From Nitrospira sp. (GTDB lineage: Bacteria > Nitrospirota > Nitrospiria > Nitrospirales > Nitrospiraceae), in contig JANDJC010000001.1 in assembly GCA_024331045.1 (NCBI GenBank), positions 1-64,000 of the forward strand: a stretch of 64,000 nucleotides of DNA, read 5' to 3'. Positions 38,844 to 47,709 of this stretch are shown here, piece by piece. How positions within the stretch are numbered: position 1 is the first letter of the stretch; each line of letters begins with the position of its first letter. Below the pieces are notes generated by a model. That model had not been told where the DNA came from. It saw only the letters and a program-made list of their open reading frames with translations, and did not search any database. The position numbers and the translations under genes were made by a program.

Positions 38844-39902
38844 GTGAAGACCGTTGCGTCAAGGCCGACGATCATGACTTCGCTCTCTTCCGCCTCCGCT
38901 TCCGACTATCGGTTTCTGTTCCTCATGATCCCGTCACTGTTCATCCCATCGCTTGCGATCGGTTTGTTTGAATTCAGCTCCAACATCACGGTGGACAATT
39001 TTCACTATCTGACGAACCGGCTGATGCACCCTGACTCAGAACGCTCCACTCATTCTTTCAATCCCTCCCACTTTCTGGTGGAGGTCAAAGCACGGTACCT
39101 CTGGCTCACCACCGTCGTCATCATGCTGGTCGCCGGACTCTATGCCTCGATTCTCTGCGGGATGATTGTGTATCAATCTCATCCGCGACCACGGATGGCC
39201 GTGGTCGCGGGGGTCGGCACCATCCTCGCCGCAATGGGACTCTTCTCTCTCTTGGCGCTGGATGAAACCCATACGCTTTATCGGGTGGTGTTCGTCTTCA
39301 GTTACGAGAACCTGCGCCAAGCCGGCCCCGAGCGAATCAGCCCGGAACTCTTGCGCTATGCCAAGACCGTGGTTTCCCTCATCAATGTGGAGGCCGTCGT
39401 GGTGCCGGTGGTGGCGATTCTGGCCGCTTGCAGCACGCTCGCTCCTCCGCTCACGGGTGATCAAGCCGACCCTGATTTTTGTGCGACGCAGATGAAACGA
39501 CTGAAGGAAGTCCTGGGCGCGTCCTCGGCTGTCCTCGTGGCGGGAGTCCTCCCTATGGGGGCCTGGCTTCGATGGCCGGCGGCGTTGATCTCCGACAAGG
39601 CCGCGCACGAAGCGGTACTTGGAGCGGCTATGGCCGTCACGCTTTTTGGGGGCGTCACCTTCACCTTGATGTTGGTATCCACCTCCCTTCCCGCCGCCTT
39701 CATCCTGGCGAAACGAGCACAAGCTCTCTTACAAGCCGACCCCGACACCCGGTCTCCCTCGGCTCAGGAAGCGTGGCTCAAACAGCACGGTCTGTTTCTG
39801 TCGTTGCACGATCACGTTCCTCAATTCGGCCTGATGTTGGCTCCTCTGTTGGCAAGTCCCTTGAGCTCTCTTCTGCTCGCTCCCCTTGCCCCCTCCGGGT
39901 AA
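38844..39902 (+). CDS. Multi-pass membrane protein of unknown function
   Basis: Long ORF with ~6 predicted TM stretches; no recognised family. Confidence 0.5.
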   Translation: MKTVASRPTIMTSLSSASASDYRFLFLMIPSLFIPSLAIGLFEFSSNITVDNFHYLTNRLMHPDSERSTHSFNPSHFLVEVKARYLWLTTVVIMLVAGLYASILCGMIVYQSHPRPRMAVVAGVGTILAAMGLFSLLALDETHTLYRVVFVFSYENLRQAGPERISPELLRYAKTVVSLINVEAVVVPVVAILAACSTLAPPLTGDQADPDFCATQMKRLKEVLGASSAVLVAGVLPMGAWLRWPAALISDKAAHEAVLGAAMAVTLFGGVTFTLMLVSTSLPAAFILAKRAQALLQADPDTRSPSAQEAWLKQHGLFLSLHDHVPQFGLMLAPLLASPLSSLLLAPLAPSG

Positions 39903-39976
39903 AACCGACGCGGAGCGTCCGGCTCATCACCGACGACAAGGTGCGCAGGATGGACCTCGGTTCATGGCCGGTCATG

Positions 39977-41416
39977 TCACCGGCAGGTGAAGTGGCAATA
40001 CTCGACGGGACTTGGAGGAGCATGCAACACCATGCCGATGGCATCCGGGTCGTACCCGATCTCCTCTAGATCTTTCCGTGCGCGGGCAAGTTCTTCTTCC
40101 GTGACGTAGGCGACGGTGTCAGGAACTCCGTCGTCTTTCAAAGAACGCACAAGGGCGCTCAATGTTTCGCGCTCCTCCGGCGGGACGTCCTTCGGCAGCG
40201 GGAAATCAATCCGCCGGCGGTAGGGGCTCACGTATGTCTCGTTCAACGCCTTGATTGTTTTCAGCGCGAGTCGATCCTGTTCCCATCGCTGGAGCCTCGG
40301 GCCAGCGGACGGATGCACGGCCAGCAGATCCATGAGCGTGATAACATTGGTATTCAACGATCGGCCAATAAATTCACGCTGCGGCTCAAGCATCACCTCT
40401 GTGAATCCGAGATAGCGGGCCACTGCTTCCACCAAGGCAAAATTGATCATGAAACTGTACTGCCCGCCAAACTGGCCATAGCAGGGTTTGTTAGGGTCGT
40501 TGAGCACCTTGAGATCTCCCGCACCGGCGTCAAAGGCGCTGAAGCCGACGGCGTTGGGCGCCAGGAGCCGTTTGGCTTCCTTTAAGGTCGCAAAGGCGCC
40601 GAGGTTGACCGGCACCAACACCTGTGGGTCGATCGATTGGAAAAACTCCACAATGGTTTTTCGGTAGGGGACCTGCTTCCATTCGACCGGCCGAAGCTCT
40701 TTCTCCCACACCAGCTCATCAAGAAAGAGAGGATACCGTTTCAAGGAATCGATGTCTTTCGCTTCAAAGGCCCTAACAAAGGCTGACCACTCAGGCATGT
40801 TGCCATACAGCGTTCCGCTTACATTCGGCCGAACGTGCTCCTCTTCAAGGTCCCCACCGTTCTTGGCCAACAGCTTGGTTGGCAGATCGTTCCACAACTC
40901 GTTGCAGATGATCCGATCGACCGTTCCATCGCCCACCCCCGCCACCTGTTCGATTGAACCGCAATAAACCTCCACACGGTCCCGATGATCCGCCAGATCG
41001 GGGTGGGCCAATGCCCCTTCCAAAACAGCCTCGTCCCAATCGACCATGACATACCGGACGTGGGGATACACCCTGCCTTCTCGATCCAGGGTTTTGAGAT
41101 GGCAAAGAAAACATGCGGCGAGATTCCCATTGCCAGGTCCCAACTCCATCACCATCAAACATGAGTCGTCGTTTGTCACCCGACTGCTGGTCGATGGATG
41201 ACGATGGGCGGCCTTCTCGCGCCTCACGACTTTTTCATAGTAGTCAGCGGCGAGCGCATGGGCCAGACGATAGTCCGCCGAAGCGAATGTTTGATAATAG
41301 GATCGGAGCCTATCCCCTCGCAGCGCATAGAAGATGCGGTTCACATGGGCCTGCCACTGGTCAAGCGGCTTGAAGTCCCCGATTGGCTGCGGAAGGTCGT
41401 CGATCGCTTGTAACAT
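39977..41416 (-). CDS. SAM-dependent methyltransferase-like protein (MidA/DUF185-like)
   Basis: MVMELGPGNGNLAACFL (motif I), YVMVDWDEAVLEGALAHPDL, IICNELWNDLPTKLL. Confidence 0.6.
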   Translation of the reverse strand: MLQAIDDLPQPIGDFKPLDQWQAHVNRIFYALRGDRLRSYYQTFASADYRLAHALAADYYEKVVRREKAAHRHPSTSSRVTNDDSCLMVMELGPGNGNLAACFLCHLKTLDREGRVYPHVRYVMVDWDEAVLEGALAHPDLADHRDRVEVYCGSIEQVAGVGDGTVDRIICNELWNDLPTKLLAKNGGDLEEEHVRPNVSGTLYGNMPEWSAFVRAFEAKDIDSLKRYPLFLDELVWEKELRPVEWKQVPYRKTIVEFFQSIDPQVLVPVNLGAFATLKEAKRLLAPNAVGFSAFDAGAGDLKVLNDPNKPCYGQFGGQYSFMINFALVEAVARYLGFTEVMLEPQREFIGRSLNTNVITLMDLLAVHPSAGPRLQRWEQDRLALKTIKALNETYVSPYRRRIDFPLPKDVPPEERETLSALVRSLKDDGVPDTVAYVTEEELARARKDLEEIGYDPDAIGMVLHAPPSPVEYCHFTCR

Positions 41417-41647
41417 GGGTCAGGCTGGGAGCAGCATGTGGAGTAGTAAAATCCTAGCAAAGGGCCAGACGGAGCCGCAACGGGATTCCCGCGATCGCGT
41501 CCCACCCCCACGTTCTTCAGCCGCCAGATTCTCACAACAACGGCTGAACAACGTCGCGGCATCGTCGCGCAACCAACTAGGTTGACGACTCAGGCTGACC
41601 GCAACGCCCTTGACGGGTCGTACGATGGTCGGTATAGGTGGCCGAGC

Positions 41648-42220
41648 ATGATGGCTCACAAGAACAAGACTCTCCTCCTTAGCACCTTTGCCGTCATTAC
41701 CTGGGCTGGCCTGGTTGCTCCAGCATCAACTCAAGAACTGCCCCTGACTGAAAACGTTCCGATCTCGGAGTTCCAAAACCGCACCGAGGATGTTAAAGGT
41801 TATGACTTCGATGCGCCGCCGGAAGGACTGTTCCGCTCCATCACGACGGCGGAAAGCTTCGAAGAGGAGATCGGCCATCTGCGCACGCATGAGATTGTCC
41901 CCGTCCGGCCAACTGACCAGTTTCCGCCCGACATCCCAGCCGTTTTCATCGTATTTGCCCTCCATCAGCACTACCAAGGATTCAACATTTTTGGCCGCTG
42001 CTTTCCCGAAACCGTACCCGGCCTGTCGCGCGAAACGCTCATAAGCGAAGACGTCGTCCATATCACACTCGAAGACAATAGTGGCTATCTCTCCCTCCGC
42101 CGTCCTGCCGGAGGATGGCGCCCCGGCCGCTACAGAGTCGAGATCCATGTCGGCGAAGAAGTCAACGAATTGAGCTTGATGGGCACCATGCGGTTCACGA
42201 TCGTGAACCCATCCCCCTAA
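41648..42220 (+). CDS. Hypothetical secreted protein
   Basis: Signal peptide-like N-terminus (MMAHKNKTLLLSTFAVITWAGLVAPAST). Confidence 0.55.
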   Translation: MMAHKNKTLLLSTFAVITWAGLVAPASTQELPLTENVPISEFQNRTEDVKGYDFDAPPEGLFRSITTAESFEEEIGHLRTHEIVPVRPTDQFPPDIPAVFIVFALHQHYQGFNIFGRCFPETVPGLSRETLISEDVVHITLEDNSGYLSLRRPAGGWRPGRYRVEIHVGEEVNELSLMGTMRFTIVNPSP

Positions 42221-42336
42221 CGCCCCATGGGTCAGTGGCGTGGGGGCTCGTTTGACCCCTCCCCTCCCTTTCGTTAGAATGCGCGTCAAGTGATGGAAGG
42301 TCTCCCACGATCCACCGTCGGAGCGTCCCTGGCACC

Positions 42337-43074
42337 ATGGCACCGCCGCTCACACCCTGGGTCTCCGTCATCGTTCCCATCAAGGACGAACGGGACAATC
42401 TCTCGCCCCTGGCGACTAGCCTGCTGAAGGTATTGGATTCCCACGAACAGTCTCGGTTGAGACCGTTCGAAGTGATTTTCGTGGACGACGGCAGCACCGA
42501 CGGCAGTGCCGAAGAACTTGATCGGCTTGCAGCACTTCATCCCCAGCTCAAGGTGTTTCATTTTGATCGCAATTACGGCAAGACCTGCGCGCTGGATGCC
42601 GGATTCCGCCAATCCTCGGGGGACCTGATCGTCCAGATCGACGGAGATCTCCAGCAAGACAGCGAGGATATTTTGAAACTCCTGCCCTTGACGGCCACCT
42701 ACGACTTGGTCTGCGGCTGGCGGCAGGAACGGCAAGACGGCTTCGTCAAGAAAGTCTCCTCCCGCATTGCCAATATGGTCCGTAACTGGGTGACGCACGA
42801 CGGGGTGCATGACACGGGATGCCCGCTCAAAGTTTTTCGGCGTCCTGTGCTGGAACGTATCTGCCTCTACGAAGGCATGCATCGGTTTTTCCCAGCCCTA
42901 GCGTTGATGTATGGCTTCACCGTGACAGAAGTGCCGGTTCGGCACTATCCCCGTATCCACGGACGTTCGAAATATGGTATGGGCAATCGACTGTTTGCAT
43001 CCCTCTATGATTTGATTGCCGTGCGGTGGATGCAGCGGCGCATCTTACGGTACAAATTTAGAGAGCCGGTGTGA
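42337..43074 (+). CDS. GT2-family polyprenyl-phosphate glycosyltransferase
   Basis: WVSVIVPIKDERDNL; VIFVDDGSTDGSAEEL; DLIVQIDGDLQQDSEDI. Confidence 0.9.
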   Translation: MAPPLTPWVSVIVPIKDERDNLSPLATSLLKVLDSHEQSRLRPFEVIFVDDGSTDGSAEELDRLAALHPQLKVFHFDRNYGKTCALDAGFRQSSGDLIVQIDGDLQQDSEDILKLLPLTATYDLVCGWRQERQDGFVKKVSSRIANMVRNWVTHDGVHDTGCPLKVFRRPVLERICLYEGMHRFFPALALMYGFTVTEVPVRHYPRIHGRSKYGMGNRLFASLYDLIAVRWMQRRILRYKFREPV

Positions 43075-43167
43075 CACACCCTGTTGTTCTTTCTCTCAGT
43101 CTCGATTCCTCCGCCGATTTCCGAGAAACAGCCGGTGCAGCGCCTGGCCAGTGATGCCTCAACCTCT

Positions 43168-43482
43168 ATGTTGACCACGGACGCGATTTGGGTCGGGATC
43201 GGATTCTTAGGCCAAGGGCTATTCTTTGGCCGATGGGTGGTCCAATGGATTCTGTCGGAGAAACACGCCCGGAGCGAGGTGCCTCTGTCGTTTTGGTACA
43301 TGAGTCTGTTCGGGGGCTTGATCACGCTCGCCTACGCCCTCTATCGTCAGGATCCAGTCTTTATCGCAGGCCAAGGTCTGGGATCCGTCGTCTATATCCG
43401 CAATCTCATGCTCATCCATCGTGCCAACCGCCGTGCCAGCAACGCGCGACCTTCACCTGACACTCCATCTCCTCAAGCCTAA
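43168..43482 (+). CDS. Lipid-A-disaccharide synthase N-terminal domain (LAB_N) protein
   Basis: GFLGQGLFFGRWVVQWILSEKHARSEVPLSFWYMSLFGGLITLAYALYRQDPVFIAGQGLGSVVYIRNLML. Confidence 0.85.
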   Translation: MLTTDAIWVGIGFLGQGLFFGRWVVQWILSEKHARSEVPLSFWYMSLFGGLITLAYALYRQDPVFIAGQGLGSVVYIRNLMLIHRANRRASNARPSPDTPSPQA

Positions 43483-43495
43483 ACACTCCTTAGCT

Positions 43496-45361
43496 ATGAT
43501 CCCCGCGCAGCTTACCAATTTCACTCCCTCCGCTGCTTCGCCTTCCCCTCATCGAGAGGAGGGTGCTCCGCTCTCTGATCGTCCGTCCAACACGCTCATC
43601 CTAGCGGCCATTCTGCTCGCCCTGTCGCTTCTCCTTCTCTTTGCGGGATTAGGCGACATGGGCCTCACCGACCGCGACGAAGGGCGGAACGCGGAGGCCG
43701 GCCGCGAGATGTTTGTGTCCGGCGACCTGATCACGCCAACGTTCAACGGCGAACTGCGCGTGGCCAAACCGGTGTTCATCTATTGGCTTATGACCTTCTC
43801 CTATCAGCTCTTCGGCGTCAACGAATTCGCCGCAAGGGCTCCCTCGGCCATCTTTGGCGTCGCCTCGGTACTTATGCAGTTTTTTTTCCTCTCTCGGATA
43901 CGAGGACACGCGGTGGGGTTTGCCGGCGCCTTCATGTTGCTGCTGAACATCGAGATGTTGGCGCTGGGGCGCATGGCTATTACCGACAGTGTACTGATCT
44001 TTTTCACCACTCTCTCGCTCTACGGGTTTTGGCTGGGCTTGCACGGAACAGGCAGAGCACGCCATTGGATGTGGAGCTTCTATGGAGGCATGGCTATCGC
44101 AACCCTCACGAAGGGACCGGTCGGTTTCATTGTGCCACTGTTGGCAGGCGGACTGTACCTCTCAACGACACGGCGTTGGGGACAATTCTGGCGACACGGC
44201 CTGCCTGTGGCTGGCACGATCGTGTTTGCAGCCCTAACGATTCCCTGGTATGCCGCCATGGTGATCATCCACGGCGATGCCTACAGTTCGCAGGCTAAAC
44301 TTCACACCGTCGGCCGCTTCCTCAGTCCAATGGAAGGACACGGAGCGGGGCCATGGTTTTATTTCCCCGTGTTGCTGCTTGGGTTCTTCCCCTGGAGTAC
44401 CCTGTTGCCAGCCTCACTGTATCAAACCTATCTCGACTGGCGATCTCGACGACCAGCGATGGGGCCGGAGTCCACCACTCCCACGACAGCCATCCCACCG
44501 CATTGCCATTCCGCCTATTCCATGGGGGGCACAGCGAGGAGCGATGACCTGGAATGGTTCGCCGCCCTCTGGCTCATTGGAACGTTTGTCTTCTTTACCT
44601 TGTCATCAACCCGCCTGCCGCACTACATCGGCCCACTCTTTCCCGCCGCGTCGATCTTGGTCTCTTGTTATTGGTTCCGGTCAATGGACGAGCCGCTTGC
44701 CAAAAGATTCCGCTGGTCGCTCCACGCTATGACGTTCATTGGCTACCTCCTGGCGATTGGATTGGCCTCCCTGCCCATGATTTACGAAAAAATTTCCGGC
44801 AAGCTGGTCGGCGAATTTCCACTCGCCACCCAATTCCAACTGGGAATCGGTCCGTACCTCGCCGCGGCATCGGTGTTGATCGGCATGGGACTAATCCGAT
44901 TCTTCGGATTCCATCAGAACAAACGACAGGTGGTACTGGGAGTCGCCGGAGGAACGGTCGCGGTCGTGTTTCTGTTGACCATCTTTACCGTCATTCCAGG
45001 AATCAACCGCTATGCCATCGCCCCTCCTCAGGAATTGGCCGCCATCGCCGGCCTGAATCTCGGTCCAACCGATCAACTGATCGCCTATGGAACGACGAGA
45101 CCCTCGTTCACGTTTTACGCGCAACGCAAGGTCCTGTTTATCGCACGGGGTGAAACCGATCGGCTCGCGGCCACCTTGACCTACCCCGGTCGCATCATGA
45201 TCCTCTTGCGTGAAGATCTCCAGAGCGCACTGCCGGAAGAAGCTTCTGCTTTTCAACCGGTTCTAAAACGCCACGGCTACGTATTGCTGGCGAACCAACC
45301 GATGGTGTCGATCCCTGAATCCGCTCGGCAGGCCACACCACCTCCCATCCCGCCTCACTGA
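43496..45361 (+). CDS. GT39/ArnT-like membrane glycosyltransferase
   Basis: LTDRDEGRNAEAGREMFVSGDLITPTFNGELRVAKPVFIYWLMTFSYQLFGVNEFAARAPSAIFG; multiple TM. Confidence 0.85.
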   Translation: MIPAQLTNFTPSAASPSPHREEGAPLSDRPSNTLILAAILLALSLLLLFAGLGDMGLTDRDEGRNAEAGREMFVSGDLITPTFNGELRVAKPVFIYWLMTFSYQLFGVNEFAARAPSAIFGVASVLMQFFFLSRIRGHAVGFAGAFMLLLNIEMLALGRMAITDSVLIFFTTLSLYGFWLGLHGTGRARHWMWSFYGGMAIATLTKGPVGFIVPLLAGGLYLSTTRRWGQFWRHGLPVAGTIVFAALTIPWYAAMVIIHGDAYSSQAKLHTVGRFLSPMEGHGAGPWFYFPVLLLGFFPWSTLLPASLYQTYLDWRSRRPAMGPESTTPTTAIPPHCHSAYSMGGTARSDDLEWFAALWLIGTFVFFTLSSTRLPHYIGPLFPAASILVSCYWFRSMDEPLAKRFRWSLHAMTFIGYLLAIGLASLPMIYEKISGKLVGEFPLATQFQLGIGPYLAAASVLIGMGLIRFFGFHQNKRQVVLGVAGGTVAVVFLLTIFTVIPGINRYAIAPPQELAAIAGLNLGPTDQLIAYGTTRPSFTFYAQRKVLFIARGETDRLAATLTYPGRIMILLREDLQSALPEEASAFQPVLKRHGYVLLANQPMVSIPESARQATPPPIPPH

Positions 45362-45429
45362 CCCCCCCAGCTTCCAGGAACAGGTGCCCCGACTGCGTCG
45401 GCAAGGCTCGACGCTTTCTTTAGCCAACA

Positions 45430-46560
45430 TCAGCGAAAGGGCAGGACCCCCCTGGCACTCACGAGCATCAGCGCGACCGTCAGCACCCCGACTAGTAGAA
45501 GACTTTCCCGCACAGACCGTGGAAAAGAGCGGACCGTTTTGGTCTCTCCTTCGCCAGCTCCTTCGCATGTCCAGTGCGCGAGGCAGGTCAATCCGGCAGC
45601 CGCCACCACGTAGAACGACGTCGTCAGAGCGGCAAGACCGCAGACGATCACATGCAGAGAACCGGTTGAGACCCTGACCGCATCGTCTCCCCTCCAAGCG
45701 GCTCTTCGAACCCACAAGCCACCGGCTGTAACGGTCAGACCCAATATGATCATGGCTGCACTAGCAATCCCTCCTTCCGCAGGACGAGCCAGAGCCCACA
45801 GCAACGCCAACGCCCCACAGGACCCCCAGGCCGAGTGCAGCAGACCTTGCACAAGCGATATCCGCCATTGTTTGGAGGGGGCAGCGACCACCGCCCCACT
45901 GACGACTCCGATGACGGCCGCTCCCCACACATCGGTCGGGAAATGGGATCCTCGAAGAACCCGACCGACTACGACAAAACAGGCAACAGCCAGGGCAAAC
46001 GGACCTATCACCGGAAACCGTTTAGCCAGCACCGTGGCGACCGCAAAACTGATCGCCGAATGGCCCGACGGAAACGAATCGAATCCCGATGCCAGGGACG
46101 GCGCAACAACCCAATCACCCGAGTGGGTAAATTTGGGCCGAGGTCTTCCGACCAGATGCTTGAGCCCATTAGCGATCACGGCCGCGAGGCCGTGCGCCAG
46201 CAGGGTTTCGATGCCCGCTCTTTTGACTGTCTCCTTCGACCACAGCCATCCTGCTGCCGCCAGCACCAAGCTGAACACGACCAGGTGAGTCCCCTCTCCG
46301 ATATAATCTCCAGCATTGCTGGTAAAGGCCATCCAGGGGATAGCCAGATGTTCTCCTCCCGAGGAAATGGTGACGGAGCGGACATACCGGATAATGGGAA
46401 GGTCAAATTGAGAAAGGCCAGCGAACGACATACCGAGGGCGGCAAGGGAACAGGCTATGGAAACTAGCAGTTTGCCACCTTGCCACCGAGGCCGGTCATT
46501 ACCAGGACCGAGTGAGTCCCGCTCGGTTGAAAAATCCTCTGCGTCCCGCTCAGTGCTCAC
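45430..46560 (-). CDS. PAP2-family membrane phosphatase
   Basis: KHLVGRPRPKF...SFPSGHSAISFAVA...RVLRGSHFPTDVWGA (KxxxxxxRP / PSGH / SRxxxxxHxxxD variants). Confidence 0.88.
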   Translation of the reverse strand: MSTERDAEDFSTERDSLGPGNDRPRWQGGKLLVSIACSLAALGMSFAGLSQFDLPIIRYVRSVTISSGGEHLAIPWMAFTSNAGDYIGEGTHLVVFSLVLAAAGWLWSKETVKRAGIETLLAHGLAAVIANGLKHLVGRPRPKFTHSGDWVVAPSLASGFDSFPSGHSAISFAVATVLAKRFPVIGPFALAVACFVVVGRVLRGSHFPTDVWGAAVIGVVSGAVVAAPSKQWRISLVQGLLHSAWGSCGALALLWALARPAEGGIASAAMIILGLTVTAGGLWVRRAAWRGDDAVRVSTGSLHVIVCGLAALTTSFYVVAAAGLTCLAHWTCEGAGEGETKTVRSFPRSVRESLLLVGVLTVALMLVSARGVLPFR

Positions 46561-46569
46561 CGGCCCAGA

Positions 46570-47709
46570 CTAGGGGATCCACTCAGCCAGAAAGACATTG
46601 AACTCTCCTGGCTCTGTGGCATGACGATCCGACACCCAGACCAATCGTTTCCCGTCCGGAGAAAACATGGGGAAACTGTTGAAGTGACCTTCCGTGGTGA
46701 TTTGTTCCAACCCCGTCCCATCGTCGTTGATGAGATAGAGATGGAAGCTGGGGCGTCCCTTGTTACCTTGTGATCCCACATTGGACGAAAAAATAATCCG
46801 CCGCCCGTCGGGGTGAAAAAACGGTGCAAAGTTCGAGGCGCCGTTCGTCGTTACCTGCCGTTTGCCTGAGCCATCGGCATTCATGACAAAAATCTCGAGT
46901 TGATTCGGCTCAACCAATCCTTGCGCCAGCAAGCCTCGATACCGAGCCACTTCCTCCGGCTTGGTCGGGTGGGACGCACGATAGACGATTCTGGTACCAT
47001 CCGGAGAGAAAAACGCGCCCCCGTCATAGCCCACCTCGTCGGTCAATCGTCGAACGCCGGTCCCGTCAAGTTTCATCGTATAGAGATCCAGATCCCCATC
47101 CCGCACCGATGTCCAGACGATGGTTGTCCCGTCCGGCGAGAGAGTCGCCTCGGCATCGTAGCCCGGCGTCGCCGTCAGCCGCTCGAAATGTCCACCGTCA
47201 AGATCCACCGCATACAGATCATAGTCGTCAAGCGCCCACCGATAGGTGGCACCCCGCTTTGGTTTGGGAGGACAGTCTGGGCCGGCGTCATGCGTCGAGG
47301 CGTAGATGACGCGGCGGTCTCCCGGATAAAAGTAGCCGCAGGTGGTGGCCCCTTTGCCGGTGCTCACCATCTGAACGTGACCGGTCTCGATGTCCATCAC
47401 GTACATCTGATAACAGCCGAGCCCTGCTCCAGCCGGCTTGGTGGTGACCGCCAGCCCCTTGGTCCAATCGTTGGTCGATTGAAAAATCAGTTTTCTCCCG
47501 TCGAAGGAAAAATAGGCCTCCGCATTCTGGCGGCCGAAGGTCAACTGCCGGATCTGGCCAAGATGGCGCTCTGTCGGATTGGAAACGGAGGGATGTGTAA
47601 CGGCCCTCGTGGACTCTTTTCGAGCCTCGTTGGCCGTACAGCCTACGGACAGACACAACGCCGCCACCATCCCCAACGCGACACGTCGCCATGATCTACC
47701 GCGCCCCAT
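46570..47709 (-). CDS. TolB-like PD40 beta-propeller lipoprotein
   Basis: LCLSVGC lipobox; repeated YDAEATLSPDGTTIVWTSVRDGDLDLYTMKLDGTGVRRLT-type repeats; start at 47709. Confidence 0.8.
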   Translation of the reverse strand: MGRGRSWRRVALGMVAALCLSVGCTANEARKESTRAVTHPSVSNPTERHLGQIRQLTFGRQNAEAYFSFDGRKLIFQSTNDWTKGLAVTTKPAGAGLGCYQMYVMDIETGHVQMVSTGKGATTCGYFYPGDRRVIYASTHDAGPDCPPKPKRGATYRWALDDYDLYAVDLDGGHFERLTATPGYDAEATLSPDGTTIVWTSVRDGDLDLYTMKLDGTGVRRLTDEVGYDGGAFFSPDGTRIVYRASHPTKPEEVARYRGLLAQGLVEPNQLEIFVMNADGSGKRQVTTNGASNFAPFFHPDGRRIIFSSNVGSQGNKGRPSFHLYLINDDGTGLEQITTEGHFNSFPMFSPDGKRLVWVSDRHATEPGEFNVFLAEWIP

